Source of the DNA: Lysobacter_I brunescens
GTDB lineage: Bacteria > Pseudomonadota > Gammaproteobacteria > Xanthomonadales > Xanthomonadaceae
DNA length: 64,000 bases
Direction of reading: 5' to 3'
Assembly: GCF_042677005.1 (NCBI RefSeq)
Contig: NZ_JBHTIF010000001.1
Span: forward strand, 2,418,001-2,482,000
In this document: positions 24,357 through 33,227 of the stretch, one piece after another
Layout: the number at the start of each line of letters is the position of its first letter
Position numbering within the stretch: the first letter of the stretch is position 1
Notes under the pieces: model-generated
What the model saw: the letters and a program-made list of their open reading frames with translations, nothing else
Database searches by the model: none
What the model was told of the DNA's origin: nothing
Made by a program: the position numbers and the translations under genes

Positions 24357-25943
24357 TCAGGGATCCAGCCGCAGTTCGATCGCCAGGCCCTGGATGTCAT
24401 CGCGTTCGTGCTCCAGGTCCGAGCACAGCAGTGGCCGGTCCTGCAGCCATGGGCGAGACAGCGACAGGGTCAGGCTGTTGCCGCCGGCGCGCGCTTCCAG
24501 CGTCGGGATCGCGCCGGCTTCGTGCGAACGATGCAGCAGCACCGACAGACGGAGCAGGGCAGCGCAGCGTCGCGCCGGTGCGAGCAGGCGGTCCGGCAGC
24601 ACTTCCAGCGACTTGTTGGAGATGTTGCGGCGATGGTTGCGCACCAGCGCGGCGAGGAACAGCTGCTCCTGGCGCGAGAAGCCGGCGATGTCGGAGTGTT
24701 CGAGCAGATAGGCGCCGTGCACGTGGTACTGGCTGTGCGCGATGGCAAGACCGAGTTCGTGCACGCGCGCGGCCCAGACCAGCATGCGCCGGTCGTCGTC
24801 ATTGAGGTTCCAGCGTTCCGCGACCTGGTCGAACAGGCGCATCGCAGTGACTTCCACGCGCGTGGCCTGGGCGTGATCGACGCCGTAGCGGTGCATCAGC
24901 GCATCGATCGAGGTGTCGCGCGGATCGTCCACGCCGCCGCGACCGAGCATGTCGTAGAGCACGCCTTCGCGCATCGCGGCCTTGCTGACCAGCATGCGCT
25001 TGAGGCCGAGCGTCTCGAATGCGGCTTCCAGCACGAGGATGCCGCCGGCGATGATCGGCTTGCGGTCGTCGGACAGGCCGGGCAGGTCGATGTCCTCGAT
25101 GCGATCGGCGGCGAGCAGGCGATCGCGCACCACCGGCAGCGCCTCGGCGGTGACCGCGCCCTTGGTGAGCTTCATCGCCGCGCAGATCTCGCCGATCGCC
25201 TTGTTGGTGCCCGATGAGCCGATCGCTTCCTGCCAGCCCAGCGTGCGATAGAGACCGGCGAATTGCTGGAATTCGGCCTCGACCTCGGTCAGCGCTTCCT
25301 TCCAGCGCTTCTTCGACAGCTTGCCGTTGGCGAAGAAGCGTCGCGTGCTGGCCACGCAGCCGACCTGCAGGCTTTCGCGTTCGATCGTGTCGAAGCCTGA
25401 GCCGATGATGCATTCGGTCGAACCGCCGCCGATGTCGATCACCAGCCGGCGCTGTTCGGGTTTGGGCGGCTGCGCATGCGCGACGCCGAGGTAGATCAGG
25501 CGCGCTTCCTCGCGGCCGGACACGACTTCGATGCCGTGGCCGAGCGCGTCTTCCGCATCGGACAGGAACACCTGTGGTTCACGCAGCGCGCGGACGGTGT
25601 TCGTCGCGATGGCGCGGACGCGGTAGGAGGGCAGGTCGCGGATGCGCTGGCCGAAGCGCGACAGGCAGTCGAGCGCGCGCTGGCGCGCATCCTGGGTCAG
25701 CCCGCCCTTGCCGTCCAGGCCATCGGCGAGGCGCACGGTCTCGCGCAGCCTGTCGATGATGCGCAGCTGGCCCAGCACCGTACGGGCCACGACCATGTGG
25801 AAGCTGTTCGATCCGAGGTCGATGGCGGCGAGCGAGTCGCCGTCCTGCAGGGGAGCGGCGGGCGCGCGACCGGGGGAAGCGGATCGGTTCAAGCGGCTGA
25901 CCTGCGGAGCGGAGGGGGGAATGCCGGTGTCGCATGCCGACAT
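24357..25943 (-). CDS. ppx: Exopolyphosphatase (Ppx/GppA family)
   Basis: This 528-residue enzyme degrades polyphosphate processively and may also convert pppGpp to ppGpp. The actin-like ATPase fold is shown by AAIDLGSNSFHMVV (about 40-53), the Glu-bearing ATNTVRALRE (about 112-121) and the phosphate loop VIDIGGGSTECI (about 169-180). The C-terminal HD-like helical region follows from about 330 (VDHAQATRVEVTAMRLFDQ). The start ATG at 25943 gives a modest N-terminal extension; other starts are possible. It lies 138 bases past ppk on the same strand. Confidence 0.92.
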   Translation of the reverse strand: MSACDTGIPPSAPQVSRLNRSASPGRAPAAPLQDGDSLAAIDLGSNSFHMVVARTVLGQLRIIDRLRETVRLADGLDGKGGLTQDARQRALDCLSRFGQRIRDLPSYRVRAIATNTVRALREPQVFLSDAEDALGHGIEVVSGREEARLIYLGVAHAQPPKPEQRRLVIDIGGGSTECIIGSGFDTIERESLQVGCVASTRRFFANGKLSKKRWKEALTEVEAEFQQFAGLYRTLGWQEAIGSSGTNKAIGEICAAMKLTKGAVTAEALPVVRDRLLAADRIEDIDLPGLSDDRKPIIAGGILVLEAAFETLGLKRMLVSKAAMREGVLYDMLGRGGVDDPRDTSIDALMHRYGVDHAQATRVEVTAMRLFDQVAERWNLNDDDRRMLVWAARVHELGLAIAHSQYHVHGAYLLEHSDIAGFSRQEQLFLAALVRNHRRNISNKSLEVLPDRLLAPARRCAALLRLSVLLHRSHEAGAIPTLEARAGGNSLTLSLSRPWLQDRPLLCSDLEHERDDIQGLAIELRLDP

Positions 25944-26081
25944 GCGCCGGCGAATGTCGCGAAGCCTACCAACACGGCAGGCTGAACGGAACGGCTTGCA
26001 AGGGCGCCCGGGATGCGCTTGGACCAAAGTCTGAGCCTGTCGGGACGGCCTCCGCCATGGGCGGAGGGCCTCGTCGACCGA

Positions 26082-28190
26082 TCAGCCGCAGATCCGTGCC
26101 AGCAGCATCGCCTGCGCAGAATGCGGCATGGCATCGCCCACGGGATGGAGCTGGCGATAGGTGCCGTCCGCCTGCAGCTCCCAGGCATTGAGGTTGTCGA
26201 GCAGGTAGTTGTCCAGCGATTCCTCGCGCACGCGCGCGGCGAGGTCCGGCGCCACGATCGGGAAACCGACTTCCACGCGGCGCAGCAGGTTGCGCTCCAG
26301 CCAGTCCGCGCTGGAGCAGTACAGCTCGGGCTCGCCGTCGTTGCCGAACCACCAGACGCGGCTGTGTTCGAGGAAGCGGCCGACGATGGAGCGCACGCGA
26401 ATGTTCTCCGACACGCCGGGCATGCCCGGACGCAGCGTGCAGGCGCCGCGCACGATCAGGTCGATGCTCGCGCCCGCCTGCGACGCGCGATACAGCGCGC
26501 GGATGACCTGCGGCTCGTTCAGTGCGTTCATCTTGGCGACGATGCGGCCGGGACGACCGGACTGCGCCAGCTTCGCCTCGCGCTCGATGCGCTTGAGCAC
26601 GCCCGCGTGCAGCGTGAAGGGCGACTGCAGGATGCGCTTGAGCTTGATCGCCGGTGCCAGGCCGGAGATCTGCTGGAAGATCTGGTGCACGTCGCTGCCG
26701 ATGTCCGGATCGGCGGTGATCAGGCCGAAGTCGGTGTACGCGCGCGAGGTGCCGGCGTGGTAGTTGCCGGTGCCCAGATGCGTGTAGCGCACGAGTTTCT
26801 TGCCCTCGCGGCGCACGATCAGCAGCATCTTGGCGTGGGTCTTGTAGCCGACCACGCCGTACACCACCTGCACGCCGGCTTCCTGCAGGCGATCGGCCAG
26901 GCGCAGGTTCGCTTCCTCGTCGAAGCGCGCGCGCAGTTCGATCACCACGGTCACGTCCTTGCCGTTGCGCGCGGCCTGGATGAGATGCTCGACGATCGGC
27001 GAATCCTTGCCGGCGCGATACAGCGTCTGCTTGATCGCGAGCACGTTCGGGTCTTCGGCAGCCTGCTTGATCAGCTCCAGCACCGGCGTGAACGCGTCGA
27101 ACGGATGGTGCATCAGGATGTCGCCGCTCGCGGCGCGCTCGAAGATGCTGTCCATGTCCTTGAGCAGGCGCGGCTGGTACTGCGGGAACTTCAGCTCGGG
27201 CCGCTGCACCATGTCGTAGATCTGCGCTGCGCGGTTCAGGTTGACCGGTCCGTTGATGCGGTAGACCGCGTTCTCGGTCAGGTCGAAGTTCTGCAGCAGC
27301 GTGTGCACGATCGGCTTGGGGCAGTCGGAGGCGATCTCCAGGCGCATCGCGCGCAGGTAGCCGCGCCCGGCCAGCTCGTCGCGCAGCGCCAGCGCGAGGT
27401 TCTCGACTTCCTCTTCGTCGACGATCAGCTCGGAGTTGCGCGTCACGCGGAACTGGTACGCACCCTTGACCTCCATGCCCGGGAACAGTTCGTCGACGAA
27501 GGCCGACAGCACTGCCGAGAGGAACACGAAATCGTGTTCGCCGCCGGAGATCTTCTCGGGCAGCTGGATGATGCGCGGCAGCGAGCGCGGCGCACGCACC
27601 ACGGCCAGGTGCCCGGCGCGGCCGAATGCGTCCTTGCCCTTGAGCACGACGACGATGTTCAGCGACTTGTTGAGGATCTTCGGGAACGGATGCGCCGGGT
27701 CCAGGCCCAGCGGCGACAACACCGGCATGATCTCGTCGCGGAAATAGGCGCGCAGCCAGCGGGTCTGTCGCGCGGTCCAGTGCTGGCGGTGCAGCACGCG
27801 CACGCCGGCGTCGCTGAGGGCGGGGCGCAGCACTTCGTTCCAGCAGCGGTACTGCGCGTCGACCAGGTCCGCGGCGCGCTCGTGGATGCGCTTGAGCAGG
27901 GTGGTGTGCGAGATGCCGTCGGCGGCCGGCGGCATGCCGAAATCCAGCGAATGGCGCACGGTGGCGGCGCGGATCTCGAAGAATTCGTCGAGGTTGGTGC
28001 AGGAGATGCACAGGTAGCGCAGGCGTTCCAGCAGCGGCATGCTGGCGTCCTGCGCCCGCTCCAGCACGCGGAAGTTGAAGTCCAGCTGCGACAGCTCGCG
28101 GTTGAGGTACAACGACGGGTCGCGCAGCGGATCGTCGTCCTGCGGGAATTCGGTGGCCGGGGCGGTGCGTGCGGAGGGGCGGGGACTCAT
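26082..28190 (-). CDS. ppk1: Polyphosphate kinase 1
   Basis: This 702-residue enzyme polymerises the gamma-phosphate of ATP into polyphosphate. Domain order is N-terminal (YLNRELSQLDFNFRVLERA, about 28-46), head, then two phospholipase-D-like catalytic domains. The autophosphorylated His is in KTHAKMLLIVRR, and the second catalytic His is in VRYTHLGTGNYHAGT. Conserved IKQTLYRAGKDSPIV and IVRGACTLRPGMPG are also present. Its ATG overlaps the phoR stop by 4 bases. Transcription with phoBR ties polyphosphate storage to phosphate starvation. Confidence 0.96.
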   Translation of the reverse strand: MSPRPSARTAPATEFPQDDDPLRDPSLYLNRELSQLDFNFRVLERAQDASMPLLERLRYLCISCTNLDEFFEIRAATVRHSLDFGMPPAADGISHTTLLKRIHERAADLVDAQYRCWNEVLRPALSDAGVRVLHRQHWTARQTRWLRAYFRDEIMPVLSPLGLDPAHPFPKILNKSLNIVVVLKGKDAFGRAGHLAVVRAPRSLPRIIQLPEKISGGEHDFVFLSAVLSAFVDELFPGMEVKGAYQFRVTRNSELIVDEEEVENLALALRDELAGRGYLRAMRLEIASDCPKPIVHTLLQNFDLTENAVYRINGPVNLNRAAQIYDMVQRPELKFPQYQPRLLKDMDSIFERAASGDILMHHPFDAFTPVLELIKQAAEDPNVLAIKQTLYRAGKDSPIVEHLIQAARNGKDVTVVIELRARFDEEANLRLADRLQEAGVQVVYGVVGYKTHAKMLLIVRREGKKLVRYTHLGTGNYHAGTSRAYTDFGLITADPDIGSDVHQIFQQISGLAPAIKLKRILQSPFTLHAGVLKRIEREAKLAQSGRPGRIVAKMNALNEPQVIRALYRASQAGASIDLIVRGACTLRPGMPGVSENIRVRSIVGRFLEHSRVWWFGNDGEPELYCSSADWLERNLLRRVEVGFPIVAPDLAARVREESLDNYLLDNLNAWELQADGTYRQLHPVGDAMPHSAQAMLLARICG

Positions 28191-29560
28191 CTGTGGTGGT
28201 CTTCTGCGTGGTCGTCTGCACGATCGCCATCGAGGCGCTCGTCGTCGAAGAGGAAGTGGTCGCGCGCACGGACGCGTTCGCGGCCGAAACGACAGGCGAA
28301 GCGGCTGCCGCGTCCGACTTCGCTTTCGATCTCCAGCCGCGCCTGGTGCAGGTTGAGCACATGCTTGACGATCGACAGGCCCAGCCCGGTGCCGCCGCTC
28401 TCGCGCGAACGGCTGGTCGAGACGCGGTAGAAGCGTTCGGTGATGCGCGGCAGATGGGCTGCGGGAATGCCATAGCCGGTGTCTTCCACCGCCAGGCTCA
28501 CGCCGCCGTCGCGTTCGGGCAGAAAGCGGATGCGGATCTTCCCGCCGGCCGGGGTGTAGCGGATGGCGTTGCTGACCAGGTTGGAGAACGCGCTGTGCAG
28601 TTCCTTGGTCGAGCCCATGAGGTCGACGCCGGCCGCATCCTCCACGCTGATCTCGTGGCGCTGCTGGCTCAGGGCATCGGCCTCGCGCTTGAGCGTGGCC
28701 AGCATCGAGGACATCGATACCGTTTCTTCGGGCAACTGCTCCTGCGCTTCGAGCCGGGACAGCGTGAGCAGATCCTCGACCAGCTGGGTCATGCGCTGCG
28801 ACTGGCGCTGCATTTCGGTGAGCATCGGCGCCCAGTCGGGCTGCTCGGCCGGATCGAGCATGTCCAGGTAGCCATGCACCACCGTCAGCGGGGTACGCAG
28901 CTCATGCGAGACGTTGGCCACGAAATCGCGGCGCATCTGCTCCAGGCGCATCAGCTTGCTGACGTCGCGCGCGACCAGCAGCCACAGCTCGTCGGAGTAG
29001 GGGATCAGGCGCAGGCTCAGGTGCATGTCCGGCTGGACCGGCGAGGGCACGTCCAGCAACGGTTCGGCGTGCCGGCCGGCGGCCAGCCACTGCGCGACCG
29101 GCAGCGGCTGCAGGCGGTCGCTGAGCGCGGCGCCGATGTCGCGCGGGTACTGCAGGCCGAGCAGGCGCTGTCCGGCTTCGTTGAACCACTGGATGCGCTG
29201 GCTGTTGCGCTCGACCACGACGATGGCGTCCGGCAGCGCGGCGGTGGCGGCGCGGTAGGCGCGCAGCATGTCGACCAGCCGACGCTTGCGCGTGCGCATT
29301 TCAGTCTGGCTGCGGTGCAGCAGGCGGTCCAGCTCGTTCCAGACGCCGTCTCCCTCGGGCGGCATGGCGCGCTGCCGCGCGGTCAGGCGCAGCAGCACGT
29401 TGCGCAGCTTCCAGTAATGCCAGGTCACCACGCCGAGCGCGGCGACGGTCACCACCAGCCAGACGTGGTCGAGGGCGAAGCCCAGCGCGACCGCGCCCGC
29501 CAGGATCAGCACCAGCTGTCCGAGCGTCTTGAACCATGCGGAGCGCGCGATGGAGGTCAT
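28187..29560 (-). CDS. phoR: Phosphate regulon sensor kinase PhoR
   Basis: This 457-residue inner-membrane histidine kinase has two close N-terminal membrane segments (about 13-30 and 33-48), no large periplasmic sensor, a PAS domain (about 100-200, PDAIVVVERNSQRIQWFNEAG), the H-box NVSHELRTPL with His219, the N-box SNAIRYTPAGG, and G-boxes DTGYGIP and GGTGLGLSIVKH. This is the classic PhoR layout. The C-terminal tail is unusually rich in Asp, Glu and His (DDERLDGDRADDHAEDHHR), possibly metal-binding. It follows phoB by 52 bases and overlaps ppk. Confidence 0.95.
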   Translation of the reverse strand: MTSIARSAWFKTLGQLVLILAGAVALGFALDHVWLVVTVAALGVVTWHYWKLRNVLLRLTARQRAMPPEGDGVWNELDRLLHRSQTEMRTRKRRLVDMLRAYRAATAALPDAIVVVERNSQRIQWFNEAGQRLLGLQYPRDIGAALSDRLQPLPVAQWLAAGRHAEPLLDVPSPVQPDMHLSLRLIPYSDELWLLVARDVSKLMRLEQMRRDFVANVSHELRTPLTVVHGYLDMLDPAEQPDWAPMLTEMQRQSQRMTQLVEDLLTLSRLEAQEQLPEETVSMSSMLATLKREADALSQQRHEISVEDAAGVDLMGSTKELHSAFSNLVSNAIRYTPAGGKIRIRFLPERDGGVSLAVEDTGYGIPAAHLPRITERFYRVSTSRSRESGGTGLGLSIVKHVLNLHQARLEIESEVGRGSRFACRFGRERVRARDHFLFDDERLDGDRADDHAEDHHR

Positions 29561-29612
29561 CGGTGCAGTCTATTTCAATTGAATGACAGGCGCCGCGTCT
29601 CCGCGCATGCGG

Positions 29613-30302
29613 TTACAGCGTCGCGGAGAAGCGGTAGCCGGCGCCGCGGACGGTCTGCACCATGCCTTCGAGTTGCACCGGCTCCAGCGCCCGGCGCAGG
29701 CGGCGGATGTGCACGTCGACCGTGCGTTCCTCGACATAGGTATTGCCGCCCCAGACATGGTCGAGCAGCTGGTTGCGGGTGTAGACGCGCTCGGCGTGGG
29801 TCATGAAGAAGTGCAGCAGGCGGTATTCGGTCGGGCCGATCTGCACCTGGGCGTCGCCGGCGAACACGCGGTGCGAGGCGCCGTCGATGCGCAGGCCACC
29901 GATCTGCACGCTGCCGTCCTCGTCGTCCTCGCGCGATCGGCGCAGCACGGCGCGGATGCGGGCGAGCAGTTCGCGCGCGGAAAACGGCTTGACCACGTAG
30001 TCGTCGACGCCGGCCTCGAGCCCGCCGACGCGATCGTTCTCCTCGCCGCGCGCAGTGAGCATGATGATCGGGATGTCGCGGGTCAGCGCATCGCGACGCC
30101 AGCGACGGGCCAGCTCCAGGCCGCTGGTGCCGGGCAGCATCCAGTCGAGCAGGATCATGTCCGGCACGCGTTCGGCGATGGCGGCCTGGGCTTCGCGGGA
30201 GTCGCCCGCGTGGACGGGTTCGTATTCGCCCTTGCGCAGGGCGAAGGCGACCATGTCGCGGATCGCGGGTTCGTCGTCGACGATCAGGATGCGCTTCTGC
30301 AT
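29613..30302 (-). CDS. phoB: Phosphate regulon response regulator PhoB
   Basis: This 229-residue OmpR-family regulator has receiver-domain acidic residues DDE (9-11), phospho-acceptor Asp53 in LLDWMLPG, Thr in MLTARGE and Lys in VVKPFS. The winged-helix domain (about 130-228) ends with VDVHIRRLRRALEP and TVRGAGYRF. PhoB binds CTGTCAT-type direct repeats, several of which occur in this window (before phoB, pstS, the porin gene and the GT4 gene). An in-frame ATG 20 codons earlier is unlikely. The triple Pho box 54 bases upstream indicates autoregulation. Confidence 0.96.
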   Translation of the reverse strand: MQKRILIVDDEPAIRDMVAFALRKGEYEPVHAGDSREAQAAIAERVPDMILLDWMLPGTSGLELARRWRRDALTRDIPIIMLTARGEENDRVGGLEAGVDDYVVKPFSARELLARIRAVLRRSREDDEDGSVQIGGLRIDGASHRVFAGDAQVQIGPTEYRLLHFFMTHAERVYTRNQLLDHVWGGNTYVEERTVDVHIRRLRRALEPVQLEGMVQTVRGAGYRFSATL

Positions 30303-30355
30303 GGGGCTGTCGGTCCGGTATTCCGGCGGTCGCTGAGGGGGATGGCCCACAGTAG

Positions 30356-30384
30356 ACGACATTTTTGTGACTGATCCGTGACGG
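30356..30384 (-). promoter_or_regulatory. Triple-unit PhoB box before phoB
   Basis: On the minus strand the heptamers CCGTCAC, CAGTCAC and ATGTCGT repeat with an exact 11-base period (30384 down to 30356), each 5 of 7 to the CTGTCAT consensus. A possible -10 (TACTGT) follows the second heptamer at 12 bases. This supports self-activation of the phoB-phoR-ppk operon. Confidence 0.7.
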
Positions 30385-30447
30385 TGGCGCAGGCCCGTTC
30401 GCGAGGGCTGCCCCGGGTGCCGCGCGGGGTCTTTCCCGGGCCGCCGC

Positions 30448-32028
30448 TCAGCGCCGCCGCAGTTCGTCGTCGCGCACGCCCTGGCGGCGCAGTTCGAGCA
30501 CGCGCGGGGTGATCGAGGCGATCCGCGCCTCGATGCGGGCGCGGGCGTAGTAATCGACGTCCTCGCGCTTGAGCAGGGTGTTGAGCTGGACCAGGGCGCG
30601 CTCGGGGCGGCCGTTGATGTACTCGGCCTCGGCGTGGGCCTCGCCGGCGCGGATCGGGTCGCCGGCGACTTCGCTGGCGCGTGCGAAGGTCTTCTGGAAG
30701 ATCGGATCGTCCTTGGCGCTGACCGCCAGCGGACGCAGCACGGCCTGGGCGCGACGGCCGGCTTCCGGGTCGTTGCGCTCGGCCAGCAGGCGGGCGTAGC
30801 TCAGGGCGACGGCGCGATGCCCGGGCATGCGCGCGAGCATCCCTTCGAGGCGCTTGTCGGCGGCCGCGATCTGGCCGTTTCGGGCTTCCGCTTCGGCGAT
30901 GCCGATGGCGATCCAGGCGTCGTCCGGGTACGACTCGAGCAGCGGCGCCAGCTCGCGGGCGGAGGCTGCGTATTCGCCGTTGCGGGCGCGGGCCATGGCC
31001 AGGCCGTAGCGCTGCGCATCGGTCAGCGGCCGGGCCTGGCGCATGCGCTCGTACTCGCGGATGGCCTCGACCGGCGTGTTCGCGCTCAGCACGCGGATGC
31101 GTTCGCGCGCCCAGCCGAAATTCGGGTTTTCCGCCTTGCGCTGGCCGCCCTGCACGCGCAGCGAAGCGGGAATCAGCGGGTTTTCGCTGGTGATCGCACT
31201 GCCGGGCACCAGCGCCGGGGCGCGCTGGGACAGTTCGGCGGCGCGGCTGCGCGCTTCGCTGACGCGGGTGGTGGTCACCGGGTGGGTGCGCAGGTAGTCC
31301 GGCGTGCGCTCGCGCTCGCCGCCCTGGTTGACGCGCGACAGGGTCTGCATCCGGCCGAACATGCTGGTCATCGCGTTCGGGTCGTAGCCGGCACGGGTCA
31401 GGGTCTGGATGCCGAGGCGGTCGGCTTCCGATTCGTTGGAGCGGGTGTAGTCGATCTGGCGCTGGATCATCAGGCCCTGCATCGAGGACACCGCCGCGAT
31501 CGAGGCGTCGTCTGCGGAGTTGCCACCCGCTGCCTGCGCGACCGCGATCGCCCCCAGCATCGCCAGCAGGATCGGCACGCTGTCCTTCTGTGCGCGTTCG
31601 ACGCTGCGCAGCACATGGGTCTGGGTCACATGGGCGACTTCGTGCGCCAGCACGCCGGCCACCTCGTCCTCGCTCTCGGCCACAAGCACCAGGCCGGCAT
31701 TCGTGCCGATGTAGCCGCCCAGGGTCGCGAAAGCGTTGAACTGGCGGTCCTTCAGCATGAAGAAGACGAAGGGGTGGTCCGGGCGGTCGCTGGCCGCAGC
31801 CAGGCGGTGGCCCACCGACTGCAGCCAGGCGTCGACCAGGGGATCGTCCAGGACATAGTCGTAATGCCGCAGCTGGCTGAGCATCATGCTGCCGTATTCG
31901 GCCTGCTTGGTCGGGTTGAGCACCTCGTTGGCGGAGGAGCCGATATCGGGCAGGCGGGTCTCCTGGGCCGGGCTGACCGCGGTCGCGAGCAGGCAGGTGA
32001 GGGCGGCGATGACGGCCGTCAGGCGCAT
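30448..32028 (-). CDS. bepA: Periplasmic M48 metalloprotease with TPR domain (BepA-like)
   Basis: This 526-residue secreted protein has a signal peptide (residues 1-21, cut near VSPAQ). The M48 domain contains the zinc motif HEVAH (129-133) and the third ligand Glu in SNESEADRLGIQ (about 200-211). A C-terminal TPR-like helical region (about 310-510) includes EAIREYERMRQARPLTDAQ and repeated Ala/Arg-rich helices. BepA helps LptD assembly and degrades stalled outer-membrane proteins. It is divergent from grxC, and phoB follows on the same strand after its own Pho promoter. Confidence 0.9.
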   Translation of the reverse strand: MRLTAVIAALTCLLATAVSPAQETRLPDIGSSANEVLNPTKQAEYGSMMLSQLRHYDYVLDDPLVDAWLQSVGHRLAAASDRPDHPFVFFMLKDRQFNAFATLGGYIGTNAGLVLVAESEDEVAGVLAHEVAHVTQTHVLRSVERAQKDSVPILLAMLGAIAVAQAAGGNSADDASIAAVSSMQGLMIQRQIDYTRSNESEADRLGIQTLTRAGYDPNAMTSMFGRMQTLSRVNQGGERERTPDYLRTHPVTTTRVSEARSRAAELSQRAPALVPGSAITSENPLIPASLRVQGGQRKAENPNFGWARERIRVLSANTPVEAIREYERMRQARPLTDAQRYGLAMARARNGEYAASARELAPLLESYPDDAWIAIGIAEAEARNGQIAAADKRLEGMLARMPGHRAVALSYARLLAERNDPEAGRRAQAVLRPLAVSAKDDPIFQKTFARASEVAGDPIRAGEAHAEAEYINGRPERALVQLNTLLKREDVDYYARARIEARIASITPRVLELRRQGVRDDELRRR

Positions 32029-32262
32029 GGGCGGTATCCGGGAAAGTCGAGGTGCGATGTGCGACAGGATGACGCCTGCGGACGATGGCGGCGTGAATGT
32101 GCTGTTAAGCGTCTGCCGCCATGACCTTCGGGCGCTGCGGACGTTCCCTGCATTGCAGTGTTGCGCGCCACGCGCCCAATCCTGTCTGGAAAAGCCCGGC
32201 GCGGGCCCCCATCATCCCGGTCCCGACAGCAGATGCCGCGCCCACGCGGACAGGAGACGGCC

Positions 32263-32565
32263 TTGAACGACCCCCGGAACGACGCCCCCGGCGACGCGGC
32301 GCACGCGCCGATCACCCTGTACACCACCCTGGTCTGCCCCTATTGCGTGGCCGCCAAGAACTTCCTCAAGAGCAAGGGTCTGAGCTGGACCGAGGTGCGG
32401 GTCGACACCGATCCGGCCGAGCGCGAGCGCATGGTCGCCCGCGCCAACCGCACCAGCGTGCCGCAGATCTTCGTCGGCGACGTCCATGTGGGCGGCTTCG
32501 ACGACATGATGGCCCTGCATCGGGACGGCAAGTTCGAGCCGCTGCTTTCGGGAGCGGGCGCATGA
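32263..32565 (+). CDS. grxC: Glutaredoxin 3 family protein, TTG start
   Basis: This 100-residue thioredoxin-fold glutaredoxin has the active-site motif CPYC (Cys25, Cys28), the TSVPQIFV cis-Pro loop and the GGFDDMMALHRDG glutathione-binding end. It reduces disulphides using glutathione in the cytoplasm. The start is a TTG at 32263: AGGAG lies 6 bases before it, whereas in-frame ATG codons further upstream would add an implausible Arg-rich leader. Its stop overlaps the next gene by 4 bases (ATGA), so both are redox partners in one operon. It could serve ArsC and ribonucleotide reductase. Confidence 0.92.
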   Translation: MNDPRNDAPGDAAHAPITLYTTLVCPYCVAAKNFLKSKGLSWTEVRVDTDPAERERMVARANRTSVPQIFVGDVHVGGFDDMMALHRDGKFEPLLSGAGA

Positions 32566-32957
32566 GCGGCGGGCAGGACGAGAAGGACCGCGTCGCCGAG
32601 TTCACCGCCTTCCGCAAGCGGATGAACGAGCGCATCCTCGCCGAGCCCAACCAAGTCGTCCGCCGCTTCTTCGCGCTGGACACCCAGACCTACCAGGCCG
32701 GCGCCCTCGACGTGAAGACCAAGGAGCTGCTCGGCCTGGTGGCCTCGCTGGTCCTGCGCTGCGACGACTGCATTAGCTACCACGTCGCCCAGTGCAAGGA
32801 AGCCGGGGTCACCCGGGACGAGATGTTCGAGACCTTCTCGGTCGGCCTGGTGGTCGGTGGTTCCATCGTCATCCCGCATCTGCGTCGCGCCGTCGACTTC
32901 CTCGACCGCCTGGAGCAGGGCGAGACCGGGGCGGTCCCGGCCCACGACCACGGCTGA
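32562..32957 (+). CDS. Carboxymuconolactone decarboxylase / AhpD-like protein
   Basis: This 131-residue helical protein of the CMD family carries the AhpD-type redox motif CDDC (Cys67, Cys70) followed by His74 (CDDCISYHVAQCKEAG). Upstream, TKELLGLVASLVLR is the usual helix before it. Such proteins act as small disulphide reductases or peroxidase partners and are trimers or hexamers. The tight coupling to grxC supports a thiol-redox function. The native substrate is unknown. Confidence 0.85.
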   Translation: MSGGQDEKDRVAEFTAFRKRMNERILAEPNQVVRRFFALDTQTYQAGALDVKTKELLGLVASLVLRCDDCISYHVAQCKEAGVTRDEMFETFSVGLVVGGSIVIPHLRRAVDFLDRLEQGETGAVPAHDHG

Positions 32958-33034
32958 GCGGCAGGGGCGCAGCGGGGTCTGTGACCACCCATTCGACGAT
33001 CGCCTGCGACGATGGTCGGGGGGCATGTGGATAT

Positions 33035-33054
33035 GCCGATCGAGCATGATCGGC
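33035..33054. promoter_or_regulatory. Inverted repeat at a possible icd promoter
   Basis: GCCGATC, six bases (GAGCAT), GATCGGC is a perfect 7-bp inverted repeat ending 10 bases before CATAAT (33065-33070), a good -10 hexamer. It would sit at the -35 region, where a regulator could bind. The -35 itself is poor, which would fit an activator or repressor site. Otherwise the 270-base gap 32958-33227 holds nothing I recognise. Confidence 0.35.
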
Positions 33055-33227
33055 GCCGTTGAGGCATAATTCGCGGGTTGTAGGCGCCGGTTCTGCCGCC
33101 CGCGCCTTCGCCAGACACGCAACCCGCGACACCCCGCAACCTCCGCAAACCCGAACGAACGCGGCCCCGCGCGCAGCGCCGGGCCCGCCTGGCGGAACCG
33201 TCCGCGCAGGCCTGACTGGAACCGACA

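Noticed and set aside
26013..28430. 805-codon plus-strand frame opposite ppk1
   Set aside because: Shadow of ppk1; composition (Arg, Ala, Gln, His-rich) is that of antisense translation.
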